A DNA stretch of 64,000 nt from Isoetes taiwanensis (Eukaryota; Streptophyta; Lycopodiopsida; Isoetales; Isoetaceae), in NCBI GenBank assembly GCA_021234155.1, contig JAJEKV010000039.1, positions 6,672,912 to 6,736,911 of the forward strand, in the 5' to 3' direction. The position numbers and the translations under genes are program-made. Of the stretch, positions 11,204 through 21,825 are shown piece after piece. How positions within the stretch are numbered: position 1 is the first letter of the stretch; each line of letters begins with the position of its first letter. The notes under the pieces are model-generated. The model was not told the DNA's origin and made no database searches. It saw only the letters and a list, made by a program, of their open reading frames with translations.

Positions 11204-11231
11204 GCCCAGCAACACTGGAGCTTATGCCTAG
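11204..11231 (+). mobile_element. Degenerate third Helitron-like 3' end
   Basis: GCCCAGCAACACTGG, then a short spacer and CTAG (11228-11231), resembles the two good termini at 6377 and 13378, but the right arm of the hairpin is imperfect. It may be an older terminus bypassed during transposition, which would make 11232-13377 read-through-captured DNA. Confidence 0.5.
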
Positions 11232-11279
11232 GTATTTTCACTTACATACTATATTTTTTGTCATGTCAACAATGTTGTA

Positions 11280-13265
11280 TTAACTCTATAAGAACATCTC
11301 TGCCGCCTAGGCGCCTAGGGCGCCCAGGCCCGCTCAAGCTCATGTGAGATTTTGTTCGAGTGGAAGCATCAAGCACACGCCCAGCCATACCTCCAGCACG
11401 TCGGCAGCAGCAACCTGCTTCATAGCAACCTGCAAAGGACCGGCTTCAAAGCAACCTGCAAAGGACCGACTTCATAGTAATCTTTGTTTATTTGTTAGCA
11501 AAGAACCGGCTTCATAGCAAAGGATTCGGTGAGGCTGCAAAGGGCCGGCTTCATTACCTGCAGTTTCAACAAAAGTCTCTATCATCCGGGCCCAGTTCGT
11601 GTTTCAATTTTCAGTTTGGTTGGACGCCTCTGCCACAGTTGGGTTCTGCACACCGACATAGGCTTGCCATCGTGCAAGCATCAGCAATTCGGCCTTTTGT
11701 TTGATCGTACCTGCAGCAACAATTCTCCGGCCCAAGCTCCAGAGCCAGCTCCAGTATCTTTGTTTCTTTGATTCTTTGTTTCCAGTATCTTTGTTTCTTG
11801 GCAGCTCCAGTATCTTTGCAGCTCCAGTATCTTGTTTCTAGCCCGCCAGCTCCAGAGCTTTGTTCTCAGCCCAGCAGCTTCGCGCTTCATCAATGGCCTC
11901 TTTACCAGGTAAAGTACAGCCCGGCCCTTTGCCTTTGCTCTGCCTCCTTTGCCTTGGCTATGTCCTCCTTCGCCTGCAGCAGAAGGTTGATTTTTCAGAT
12001 TATTTATTTCTCGGCTCGATTGCATATAAGACTTTAGCTGGATTTGTTTTGGTTGTCGCAGACTTATGACTTGCCCAACTAGTCTGCTTCTCCCTCTGCC
12101 TAGTATCTAGTGTGCTTTTGATCTATTGTCCTCTATTGCTCCTTCCGAATTCCTATGGCTAAGAAAGCAAAAGACATGGCCAGAAAGGCAAAGACCTCCC
12201 CGCCAATTCTACTAGCACACTCACAGAATCCGGTCACGCATATTAACCCTGTTTTCAACCCAGAACCACCATTGCCTGAGAACTTGGACTCCCCACCACC
12301 ACTGCCTGAGAACTCGGACTCCCCAAGCCCGGAGGCCTTAACAACCCAACTTGAGGATATCACCTCCCAGCTCACTGTAACAGACACATCCGTGGTACTG
12401 CCTTTGGACAGTTGGATTCAGGTGTTGCGAATGTTCAAAATCTTGTTCAGGCAATCAATCCTATCTGATATTCCAGCACCGGCGAACACTCCACACATAT
12501 TGCGCGCAGATGAGATGGTCCAGACTGAGGCGGTAGTGGAGCAGCATTCAGGTGTGGATAGGGATGCCCCCCTACCTAAGGTAGCTCAAGACCATATGCA
12601 AGGGCCTGCATCAGGTGACACAGCTAACGCACATCAGCCTGAACTTCAGCCTGAGCAGGATCGTCACCTGAACCTACGCCTCGTGGGAGTTCCGGAAACG
12701 TCTTCGGGGTCGGATGTGGATGTAGCGGCTCACGTTTTTACTGACACCATGCACATTATGAGTCCAGGTGCCTTCACAGCGCAGAGAGTGGGTGCCCATC
12801 GGCCAGATCGACCTCGCCATCTATTGGTACATTTCTCGGCACCACAAGATAGGTATTACGTTTTGCAGCATGGCAGTCACCTCAAGGGAACGCACTTTTC
12901 GGTTCAAGAGGATCTATCTCCAGTCCAGTTAACTCGGCGACGAGACGAGCTTTGCAAAGTTCGCGAGGCCAGGCTCCAGAAGAAATGGGCGGTATATCGG
13001 GGAGGCTTGGCAATTGTTCTTGACCAGTGGCCTGCAAATCCTTGGTTGGGATATTCTTAGTTTCTCAGCGGGAACAGCCTTGATTTGCTTTGGGCGTTTG
13101 CCCATAGTATGTATACTGTGTAGTGATGGATTTTGCCCTCTTTTGTTCTGTGTTGGGGCTCAGCCCCCTTTTTTGCTCTATTTTGGACTTTGGTCCCCTG
13201 TTCTGCCGTCACATGTCTTAGGACGCTGCCTAGTGGCGTAATAATGAATGTTGTATTATTGTCAA
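11280..13265 (+). mobile_element. LINE-derived segment with ORF1 only
   Basis: Layout in order: a C-rich leader with internal minisatellites (AGCAACCTGCAAAGGACCGG-type repeats at 11415-11550, and CCAGTATCTTTGTTTC-type repeats at 11750-11840), an intact ORF1p-like gene (12155-13060), and a tail rich in alternating pyrimidine/purine blocks (GGGGCTCAGCCCCC near 13155). No endonuclease or reverse-transcriptase ORF follows. I infer a LINE whose ORF2 was deleted, or a gene captured from a LINE. The outer limits are approximate. Confidence 0.55.
12155..13060 (+). CDS. LINE ORF1p-like RNA-binding protein, 301 aa
   Basis: This is one of the longest intact frames in the window. Residues 1-60 are basic then Pro-rich, with a duplicated PLPEN(L/S)DSP. 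Residues 60-165 are low-complexity and acidic. Residues 172-300 resemble the RRM plus C-terminal domain of L1-type ORF1p: NLRLVGVPE (173-181), RPRHLLVHFS (219-228), an LKGT...V.EDLSP.QL.RR segment (about 244-263), and a basic helix. In that family the protein coats LINE RNA as an RNP. No CCHC knuckle is present. The chosen ATG is the first in frame after stops. Identification is by pattern similarity; an unrelated RRM-like protein remains possible. It lies inside the Helitron and is not accompanied by ORF2. Confidence 0.6.
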   Translation: MAKKAKDMARKAKTSPPILLAHSQNPVTHINPVFNPEPPLPENLDSPPPLPENSDSPSPEALTTQLEDITSQLTVTDTSVVLPLDSWIQVLRMFKILFRQSILSDIPAPANTPHILRADEMVQTEAVVEQHSGVDRDAPLPKVAQDHMQGPASGDTANAHQPELQPEQDRHLNLRLVGVPETSSGSDVDVAAHVFTDTMHIMSPGAFTAQRVGAHRPDRPRHLLVHFSAPQDRYYVLQHGSHLKGTHFSVQEDLSPVQLTRRRDELCKVREARLQKKWAVYRGGLAIVLDQWPANPWLGYS

Positions 13266-13377
13266 ACATTTATTTACATTTGTAGGGTTTGACCCATTAA
13301 ACTCAATAAATAAAATATTTCAAGAGAACAATCTCAACCATAACTTAAAAAATTATGGAATTTTATCCCGACGAAAA

Positions 13378-13405
13378 GCCCAGCAACGCTGGGCACTTTT
13401 TCTAG
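13378..13405 (+). mobile_element. Outer Helitron 3' terminus
   Basis: The hairpin GCCCAGC-AAC-GCTGGGC (13378-13394), spacer ACTTTTT and CTAG (13402-13405) abut host sequence TGATATCTATAAAACG, which matches 57130 onward exactly. Confidence 0.9.
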
Positions 13406-13800
13406 TGATATCTATAAAACGAAAATTGGAAGGGGAGTACAAGAAAGAGCAGGGCAAAAAGAAAATCCAGAAGCTTGACATGTCTAAGATCCAAGATCCA
13501 ATCATGGAGATCGAAGCCCAGAAGAAATGTAAGATCCAGCCTAAGACCCAAGTCCAACTCATAAAGAAGCGGGATTCAAACTCAGAATTCGAAGACAAGA
13601 TGTTATCCATCAAACAAAAATTGGAAGAGGAGTACAAAAAAGAAGAGGCTAAAAAGAGACAACATAAAATCCAGGTGATCCAAGATCCAATTACTAAGAA
13701 GCCTCCAACAAGTAAGATCCAAGTCGAGAAGAAGAAGCGAAAGTTGGAGACTATAAGAAAACAATGCGCAACGGAGATGCAGAAGATGCCTCCTCTTTGA
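13406..13800 (+). pseudogene. 3' part of interrupted Lys/Glu-rich gene
   Basis: Homologous to 57130-57530 at high identity. It encodes the Lys-rich repeats (SIKRKLEGEYKKEQGKKK and SIKQKLEEEYKKEE). The paralogue's TGG (in PPLWGAP) is TGA here, so the frame ends early at about 13798. It is separated from its 5' part (1439-1593) by the Helitron, so it cannot give the full protein unless the element is spliced out. Confidence 0.85.
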
Positions 13801-14938
13801 GGTGCACCTAGAAAGGCTAAGTTCTACACTCTAAGTCCTTCTAACTCAAATTGGACATTTGTACATATATTATTTCCATTCTTTCCATGTTGAGAAGAGT
13901 TCTCTTCATATGTACATACGCCATTGGTTGCCAACCACAACAATAAATGATGTTATTCTTTCATAAGGGTAAGGGTAAGGGCAACTACATATATGTTGTT
14001 TGAGGTTATTGTCACATACCTCTTTTGTATACTTGCTAGCTCAAACACTCAAAGAAACCTTTTCAATCATTGGTACGAGAATTGACATTTTAATCATCTC
14101 GTCACGTAGATGGGCCTAATCACTCATTCCACTTCCATCTACTCCACTTCCATGCCCTCAAGCTTTTCAGTTAACTTCTCTTTCCATCTCTCTGCAAGTC
14201 ATCATAACCTAAAGAACCATCGATGTTTTTGACATTCAAAGTATCACCGACTGTGCATCCCTTGGTGCATTTCCTTAAGAAAATATTACGCCAACATACA
14301 ATTGATACACTTGAAAAAAACTATTCTATTCTATTCTATTCTATTTGCACTTATATGCATATGCCAGATGTGTTACTATACTTGGAAAATGTTGCACCTT
14401 GTAATATGTTTAGCTTCATTTATAATTATTTGATTTGCATTATTTGTCTTAACTTTAGCCATGTCGAGTTGCACTATTTTACTCATGCAGAGCTCATCAG
14501 CTTTGTCTTAAGAAGTTAGTAGTGGTGTTTTTGTATGAAAAGGTGCCTATGCAGCAACAAAAACATCATAGTAAGAAGTCTCATAAGAAATTTAGCAGAA
14601 GAATCGTAGCATCATAGCACAAGCCATAAGAAGATATGGAAAAGTTTTCCACATTCCTTTTATTTGTATTATCAGCATCCGTTATTTATTCTTTTACTGC
14701 CAGCACATGACATAAAGTCCCAGATTTCATAAGGATCAGGTCAGTTCTATGGTGGCAACAGGCAAAGCTATTCGGTCTAGAAATCTTAAGGATGCCCTGG
14801 ATAAGTTTTGGCAAATACAAGGAAGGAAGCCTGATAAGATAGTCTTTCTTAGATTCGGCTCTAAAGCATAAGCTCTACCAAATGGTAAATAAGTACAGGC
14901 TTGTATTAATCAGGTTGTTCTTGCAAGCTCTTAAAGTT
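13801..14938 (+). repeat. Non-coding flank duplicated at 57534-58528
   Basis: The sequence parallels the 3' flank of the gene at 56900-57566, ending in the same T-run after CTCTTAAAG. This copy has about 150 extra bases near 14708-14862 and a (CTATT)n microsatellite at 14321-14345 that the other copy lacks. The segment contains (AAGGGT)3 near 13970. No gene is seen; the small frames present in both copies have no recognised domain. Confidence 0.8.
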
Positions 14939-14959
14939 TTTTTTTTTTTTTTTTTTTTT

Positions 14960-17900
14960 TTTTATTATTATGGATAATGTGAAATGCCTTTTTCTGTTCT
15001 GGCAGAAGTATGGACTTAAAGGTGAGTTGGCCTAGCAATATGACTTTGAATATGGTTCAGAACTTGACATTTACTAAAATTTTGAATATAAGGTAATGGG
15101 GAACATGGAACTCTTATAGCAGAAAAGCATTTACGGTCCTTTATGGTAAAATAGACAATATGAAATTCGTTGTTTATTGTTAACTCGGAAATTTAGGGTT
15201 TCAGATAATGCGGCAAAGGAAAAACGGTTCTTTGATAGATCCCTTTCAAGATAATGATAGCACTTTGTTAAAGATTGTATGAGGTTTCAGTGTAATACAT
15301 GCCATGGTTTTTGAAAAATGAAAAGGTTGGATAACCATATATTCAGGATCAAGAATCAAATAGCAACACTTGAGAATAATGGAAGTATGCACTTGTCTAA
15401 TGGAAGTATGCACTTGTGAATATCTATAAGGCTGTGAAAATAATTTGAAGAAACATTAGGTGTAAATAAAAGTGTATTATGGCATATGGGATTTCTTTTT
15501 GCAGATAATGGTCGAAAATAGACCAATGGTTGAAGCTTAACCTAAATGGAAAAAATCGAGCAGAGCATAGCATAGCATAGCTAACTCTAAACTGAGCGGA
15601 TATGGCTGTGGCAACTTGGGCATATGATTTATGGCCTTGGACACTGCATGATATTTGTTGTAGGACTGCCTTTAAGTCGAGAATTGTCGGTAGTTCAAAG
15701 ATTGGAGTATATATCAGAGATCGGAGTGAAGCCAAAATATGCTGTCATAGACTATTTGTAAGGCATAAACCGCATGCATTAGTGCCGGATCTACTGTTGG
15801 ATCTAGTATGCTTGGAGCTGAATATCGAAAAGAAGCTTGGTGTTGACGGCAACCTTTATATTCTGATGATGAAAACCGACATTAAAGGCAGGAAGCAGTG
15901 ATTGGCTACAACAACGAATCTGAAGCCATAGGGAATGAATTCAATCTCCAACGACATCCACAGGTTTGGAGACATTGAATTATTTTTGGTTTGTTGCACT
16001 TGCTATAGATCTAAGTACTTCAATGAGCTAATGCAAGAATGGGTCAAAGTATTGTCATTATGCTGGACTGATCACAGATCTATGCATTTGAGTGACGTAA
16101 TACATGCATTAGGTTAAAATTAGTGCTATGAAAGCATCTAACTTAGAGTACAATTTTCCATTATGTTGCAATGATTATGCTGCAAGGATTTGCTTGAAAA
16201 CTCTACACTGGGTACAGATCTATGATTATGAATGAAGGGATGTAGGCTTTGAGTTAAATTTTGAGTCTAACATGTACTGAGCTTTTGCACTATCCCTTGG
16301 TGGATTTAGAACTGACATGAAGTTAGAAGGAGATTGAAGATAACAATAGAGTAGACATCTGGACTTTATTGGGTCGGCATGGAATTTCTCCACTGTGCTT
16401 TATATTTAACACCATGCTTAGCTAAAGAAGGTGTATTTGAGGTCTCTGCTGGGTCTGAGCAGTGTCAATAAATGATGATCTAGTTAATAATTAAAGGTTT
16501 GCACCTAGATCTGGCTGTCCACTTGGTGAGAAGATTACAGTGAATATAATGGCTAAAATACTCCTGCTTAAAGCTTAAGGTGCTTCTTAAAGTTGTGAAC
16601 ATGTTAACTTGATTCTGAGGTGGGATTGAACAGAAAGCTTCAATGATCTGCATGGTGGACCTGCACACTATTTTTCTACAGGTCTTGAACCTGAAGGTTG
16701 AAAGAACAAATGCCAGTCTAATTAGTAAATGTGCTAGTCTAACTGGAATTTTGATTCTACAGAAGCAGTTGAAATTGCTAGGGTCATGTCAGTAATAAAT
16801 GCTCTATACGCTGCTTCCATGGCTTTGTCCACAGGTTTACAAAGCTATAAATAATTATTGAAAAGAATATACTGCTGGAATAGGAGCTATGATTGTTCTC
16901 CTGCTAGTTTTTTTATCCTGTTAGTATGCTCCCAGTTCCTGAAGATATTTCATGATCACATGTTGGCAGGCATTAGATAGCAGAAAATATTGCAGTTTCA
17001 CACTTTAAGATGGCAATATCTTTTCCAGATTATCAATTTCATGGAGTATAGGGAGAATATGCCACGGCAAATGAAGGCTTCTGATCCCTCGCTATAAAGT
17101 CTTATATAAATGTGTAAATTGCTCCACTACATGGTGATTTAATAGTCTACAGATCATTAGAAAATAGGGCTGGCCTTAGAGTATGAAACTATTTGTTAAC
17201 GTTTATGTATGATGATGCAGCTTCACACCTTTGGAACAAGTGGCTCCTACGTGCTATTGGCATGGTTAACACTAAGAATTACCTGGATTGAAGCTTCCAG
17301 AGTTGGGATCTAGCTGTTTGGAATGCCTCTATTAACATGCATGCGGCGAATTACGGATTCACTTAGATCAAATATTTAGGGCAGGGGCTTAGATATTCTT
17401 TGCAGATAAAATTTTCCTGTCTATTGTGGTTCTCTGTCGATTGTGTTTATCTTATGGGCATGTCTATGGTGTTTATCGTAATGCAAGATGAAGGGCAGGT
17501 TCATTATTTAGGGCAGAGTTACTTATACAGTCTCTGCTTGATAAATATGCATGTTTATGTGCTTGTGTTAACATGCAAGGTGAAGGGCGATAAGCCCAAG
17601 GAATCCGTAGCTTACCTGTTAGTGACTTAGGCTCTTACCCTTATAAGGCTAACTCCCTGGTGGTTTCCTTTGGCAGTAACGGGATTTCTTGCTCCTATGT
17701 GTGTTTTCCCATTAAAGTTGGAAAAGCTACAAGACAAGACGAGATGACATTGAAGATAAGTTTTTGACAAGTCTGTTGAGCACTCTATGGTGTTGATTTG
17801 GAAGATAAAGAAACTTCTAAACTGTATTTTTTTATCTATTTTGGAGTCGATTTCTTAACTTTCCTAAAGGTAAACATGATGTATTGACTGAATAAATTAA

Positions 17901-18655
17901 TTGAATTGGCAAAAGGAGATTGTTTTTGGTAATTTTGAGATGATAAATGTTAACCATTTTTAAGGCTTAAGTCAAAATTTACACCTGTTTTGGCTTAAGG
18001 CTGCATATTGGCCAGAAGTGGTCTTTGCAAAAGTCCATGGAAGGTAAAAGTCTGTTGAACAGATTTTAAAAGGTTTTTTTCTTTAACTCAGTTCTCTAGT
18101 TATACTAGGGGCCTTAAAATGGTTAAAATTCAGGTGTAGATAATTTTTTACTAATACCTTTTGGATATTTATAGGAATTGGCATAGGCTTGAAATGACGA
18201 TTATAATTCTTTTTATCAAACCGGGACGATTACTCGGTTATGGCTGCCAATGTGGGCCAGTATAATGTCAATAATCGATTGGTACAAATATAACTTGTGC
18301 AAAAATGACCGGATGAGTTTCGCTCTTGGCTTGCATCGAAGTAAGGAGATCGAAGTAAGGAGATCGGCTAAAAATAAAGGTAACATTACATTTGTTGTTG
18401 ATGTAATCATGCCAATAAAGCTTAACATGTAAAAATTTGGATCATAGACCGAGTTTTGGCTCTTTTAAACTAGTCTTTTGGCATTGGCCCGGACTAGGAA
18501 GAATCTATTTGCCATTTGGCTCTCGCAATAAAAAAGATAATTAAGCAATATAGGTAGGGTAGGGCTTTGGCAACAAGGTCCTACTCTCCTTGTTGCTAAC
18601 TTCATGTCTGAATATGGCCCACCACGACCCTACGGTGGGAGGCGGGCTTTTTTAT
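14960..18655 (+). repeat. Array unit 1 (A-B, block C missing)
   Basis: Block A (14960-15395) joins block B directly through AATGGAAGTATGCACTTGTC, skipping the ~2.75-kb C block found in units 2 and 3. The missing block ends at the right end of the MITE (AGTATGCACTTGT follows its terminal repeat in unit 2). Microhomology-mediated deletion or gain of C in the others are both possible. Short frames in block B (for example 15602-15901, 17400-17630) recur in the other units but have no recognised domain. Confidence 0.8.
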
Positions 18656-19559
18656 TATGGATAATGTGAAATGCCTTTTTTCTGTTCTGGCAGAAGTATG
18701 GACTTAAAGGTGAGTTGGCCTAGCAATATGACTTTGAATATGGTTCAGAACTTGACATTTACTAAAATTTTGAATATAAGGTAATGGGGAACATGGAACT
18801 CTTATAGCAGAAAAGCATTTACGGTCCTTTATGGTAAAATAGACAATATGAAATTCGTTGTTTATTGTTAACTCGGAAATTTAGGGTTTCAGATAATGCG
18901 GCAAAGGAAAAACGGTTCTTTGATAGATCCCTTTCAAGATAATGATAGCACTTTGTTAAACATTGTATGAGGTTTCAGTGTAATACATGCCATGGTTTTT
19001 GAAAAATGAAAAGGTTGGATAACCATATATGCAGGATCAAGAATCAAATAGCAACACTTGAGAATAATGGAAATATGTAGCATAATAACAGGGGTTTTTT
19101 TTTGTATTTTTGTACGGTTTTTCCAATGGTTTTTATATGATTTGATGGGCGTATTACACAAGGCCTACTAATTAGTACATCTAGAGTGCCCATTGTATTT
19201 GCATACGCTTGAATTAATTTTAATGCCTCTTTTCAATGGTGTAGACCCATATATGTAGTATTTTTCAGTTAAGTTTTATTTTTCGTATTATATTTTATTT
19301 TGCTCGACATGCAAAGCTCGAGCAGCTCATTTTAGGGTTTTTTGCTGTAAGGGCGTGGTTATGTGGGTCGGATTCAAGCAGCATCGGATTTGGGCAGCGC
19401 TTAACCGGTTCCAGCAGAGAGCTACCTGAGTGCTTGAAGCAGATGCTTGCCAATCCATGAAAGTCCTTCCTCCTGCTTTTGTGTTTTGAACGATGGAGCT
19501 ATTTTCCTTTTTTCATCTCTGTGAACATGTAGACGCCCTTCAGCTTACGGTTTGGAGGC

Positions 19560-20619
19560 CATTCAGCTTAGGGTTTTGAGGCCCACAAACAGATTGATTG
19601 GTTTGCGGTGCTGGGGATGCAGAGATTTGACTTCTTCTTCTCCTCCTTGGTATTCCCTCCATAGCTGAGAAACCATCTCTTTTCTTTCCTGCATTCTTAC
19701 CACATCCTTCATCTTGGGAAGATCTTCTGCTGAAGCTCTTGTGCACAACAGAGCCATCTGCACCAACTCTTCAATGTCACCAAGGTTTGCTTCCATTTCC
19801 AACAGAATACGCCTGTTTTGAGTCACAAAAATGGATTTTTCCATTTGGGTTTTTGATTGAATGGCGCAGGATCTCCAGTTTCGCCTATGCTGGAGATTTG
19901 AGCAGAAGAGGGTCGTTTGTGTCTCCAGGGTGCAGACCAACCACCACAAAGTGCTCTAGCAGCTGCTTCTGTAGTTTGTTTAAACAACGAAGGCTGGTTA
20001 TGTTCTTAGGATTATATGACATGCTCAGTAAGTTCACTCATATTCACACATTGCATGAACAGCTTCAGTTTACCGAGAGTTATGGAGGCTGGAGCCTTTG
20101 TCTTTTGAGCCAAGAACAATGTGGAAAAGGGAGATGGAGTGGCTTTTGTCAGTTAGCGATTATATCGTAGAGCTTGTGCCCTCTTGGCAAAACTTCTCTG
20201 ATGGAAGTAACATGGAGGTATGTTCAATATGTGGTCGAGGATGCATTAGCTAATGTGTAAATTTTAAATTCATCTGCTAGCATCTTCTCATTTTTATGAA
20301 TTGGCATGACAGATTATGGTCACTCGACCCCGTTCGGATCAACAAATTTATTCATCTTTCCAGCGAATAACTTCGTCTTCACCTAAAAGGAGACCAGGAA
20401 GGAAGGTTACTTCACCTTTGCCAATCCAAAATCCCCCACTAAAGGTTCAAAGTTATCATCCAGCAAAATGTTGGCAGCCTTTACATCACGGTGTATTATC
20501 TTGGTCACAATGTTCATGAAGATAAGCAAGACCTCAAATTTTGCACCTAAAGCTATCGTTTCGAATCTCCCAAGTAAGTGCTTTTCTTTCACGATGTTCA
20601 ATAATGGTTTGGATTGCAT
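19560..20619 (-). pseudogene. SERK-like LRR receptor kinase relic (unit 2)
   Basis: Read on the minus strand, 20619-20407 contains the kinase catalytic loop [19 protein letters not shown] and the Mg-binding DFGLAK motif. 19949-19560 encodes the C-lobe end, LVQMALLCTRASAEDLPKM, then DVVRM. These match the SERK/NIK group of LRR receptor-like kinases, plasma-membrane co-receptors. Intervening C-lobe exons are not recognisable. The sequence before HRD is frame-shifted, and the ectodomain is absent. It is a partial pseudogene carried by block C. Confidence 0.8.
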
Positions 20620-21559
20620 ACTTTTATAAGCTTATCAATTTTTCAATCTCATTAATGTTATGGTGTTTAGTCTATGTATTTCGTAATGGTCCTAGAGAAG
20701 AATCTTTCCAAAAGACACGATCTTAAATTTAAAAGGGCGGTGCGGTTACAACAACTGCAGTTGAAAAGGTAGTGCTAGTTGCAACAACTGGTTTGTGTTG
20801 TGAAGACGAATTTGATCTTGCAGTGTTGAGGATTCAAGGTCCATGGTCCGAAGAAGATTCAAGTGTGAGCTCTTTGTCTATTTAATTTTAAAACTGTGAA
20901 TATGGTTCCGGTTATCAAACTGTCTGTGATTATGGCTTATATTTGAGAAGTGTTGTTCAATATTCTGAAATATAACTCTAGCCATTACCATATTATCTGT
21001 TATTCTATTATCATGTATGTAAAGCGATGATTGCTAGATGCTTGTCAAAACCTCACCATCAGTTACCACGAAGCACAGCCAATCAATGTAGATGAGGAAA
21101 CAATGTTATTTGGTCAGATTCATTGTAAAGCCTTGAAATATAAATTCTCTTAGAAGCATCCCTCTGAGTATACCTGTTGGTGAATTTGCTATACCCTTTG
21201 TTTCAGCTGGTTATCCTACTAGATTAGTTAATCTTCTCGGTTGAGCCTTTTAATGTTCAAGCTAATGTATTTGAAGAAGTTTCTAAAAGGTGAGCTTCTA
21301 AATATTTAAACGATGGTTATCTAGTACACTTCAAATATTAAATCCTTAGTGCATATTTCGATTCCAAGGTTCAAGATGCAACCCTACACTATCTTTATGT
21401 TTTAAATGTCTTTTATATTCTCACGTCATTTTTTTTTTATGGCCGAAGGGCCAAAAATTTTTTTAGTATAATAACCAACACATAACTACCATTGACATTA
21501 ATAAATATAACGATTGGATCCAACACATTTAAATTAAAATCCCCTTAAACCCCTTTGGT

Positions 21560-21825
21560 TTGGGTGCATATTCACACGGGGGTGGACGTAGGGCGAGAGC
21601 CCTCATAATTGTATTTTGCACGTACGAAATCAACACCATATAGTATTCCGGTTGAAATCTTATAGTAGTTTGCGAATCTTATTATACAGTATAGCAAATC
21701 TTGTACTTGCATACCCCACAAATGAGGAACTTTACGTACGGTGTAGATTAAGGAATAAGGGGCGAATATGCCAATCCGACAGCTCTCGATGCCCGGAGTC
21801 ACCCCCCGTGTGAATATGCACCCAA
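21560..21825. mobile_element. MITE, 266 bp, in unit 2
   Basis: The ends form terminal inverted repeats: TTGGGTGCATATTCACACGG at left and its complement ending GCACCCAA at right. Weaker pairing continues for about 20 bases (GTGAC, GGGC, CGAGAGC). The interior is AT-rich and non-coding. No clear target duplication is visible, so the superfamily is not assigned. Confidence 0.75.

Larger units (their letters stand above)
1594..13405 (+). mobile_element. Composite non-autonomous Helitron, 11.8 kb
   Basis: The element starts with TC after host A (1593) and ends with CTAG (13402-13405) before host T (13406). The hairpin GCCCAGCAACGCTGGGC (13378-13394) lies 7 bases before CTAG. These are the published hallmarks of Helitrons: 5' TC, 3' hairpin plus CTRR, insertion between A and T, no target duplication. 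The paralogous locus reads straight through the junction (57129/57130), an exact empty site. No Rep/helicase ORF is visible, so it is non-autonomous. An internal 3' terminus at 6377-6404 shows a composite, head-to-tail structure. The cargo includes PPR and HRD3/SEL1L fragments and a LINE derivative. A longer microsatellite at the 5' end makes the exact original start (1594 or about 1659) uncertain. Confidence 0.88.

Noticed and set aside
13966-13985. Telomere-like AAGGGTAAGGGTAAGGG
   Set aside because: Only three units, not the plant TTTAGGG sequence, and present in both paralogous flanks.
15424-15735. 103-codon minus ORF repeated identically at 21865 and 28292
   Set aside because: It is identical because it lies in a conserved part of the tandem unit; no domain, and an overlapping plus-strand ORF is equally preserved.
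20316-20519. Plus-strand ORF opposite the kinase exon
   Set aside because: Antisense shadow of the SERK-like catalytic loop on the minus strand.
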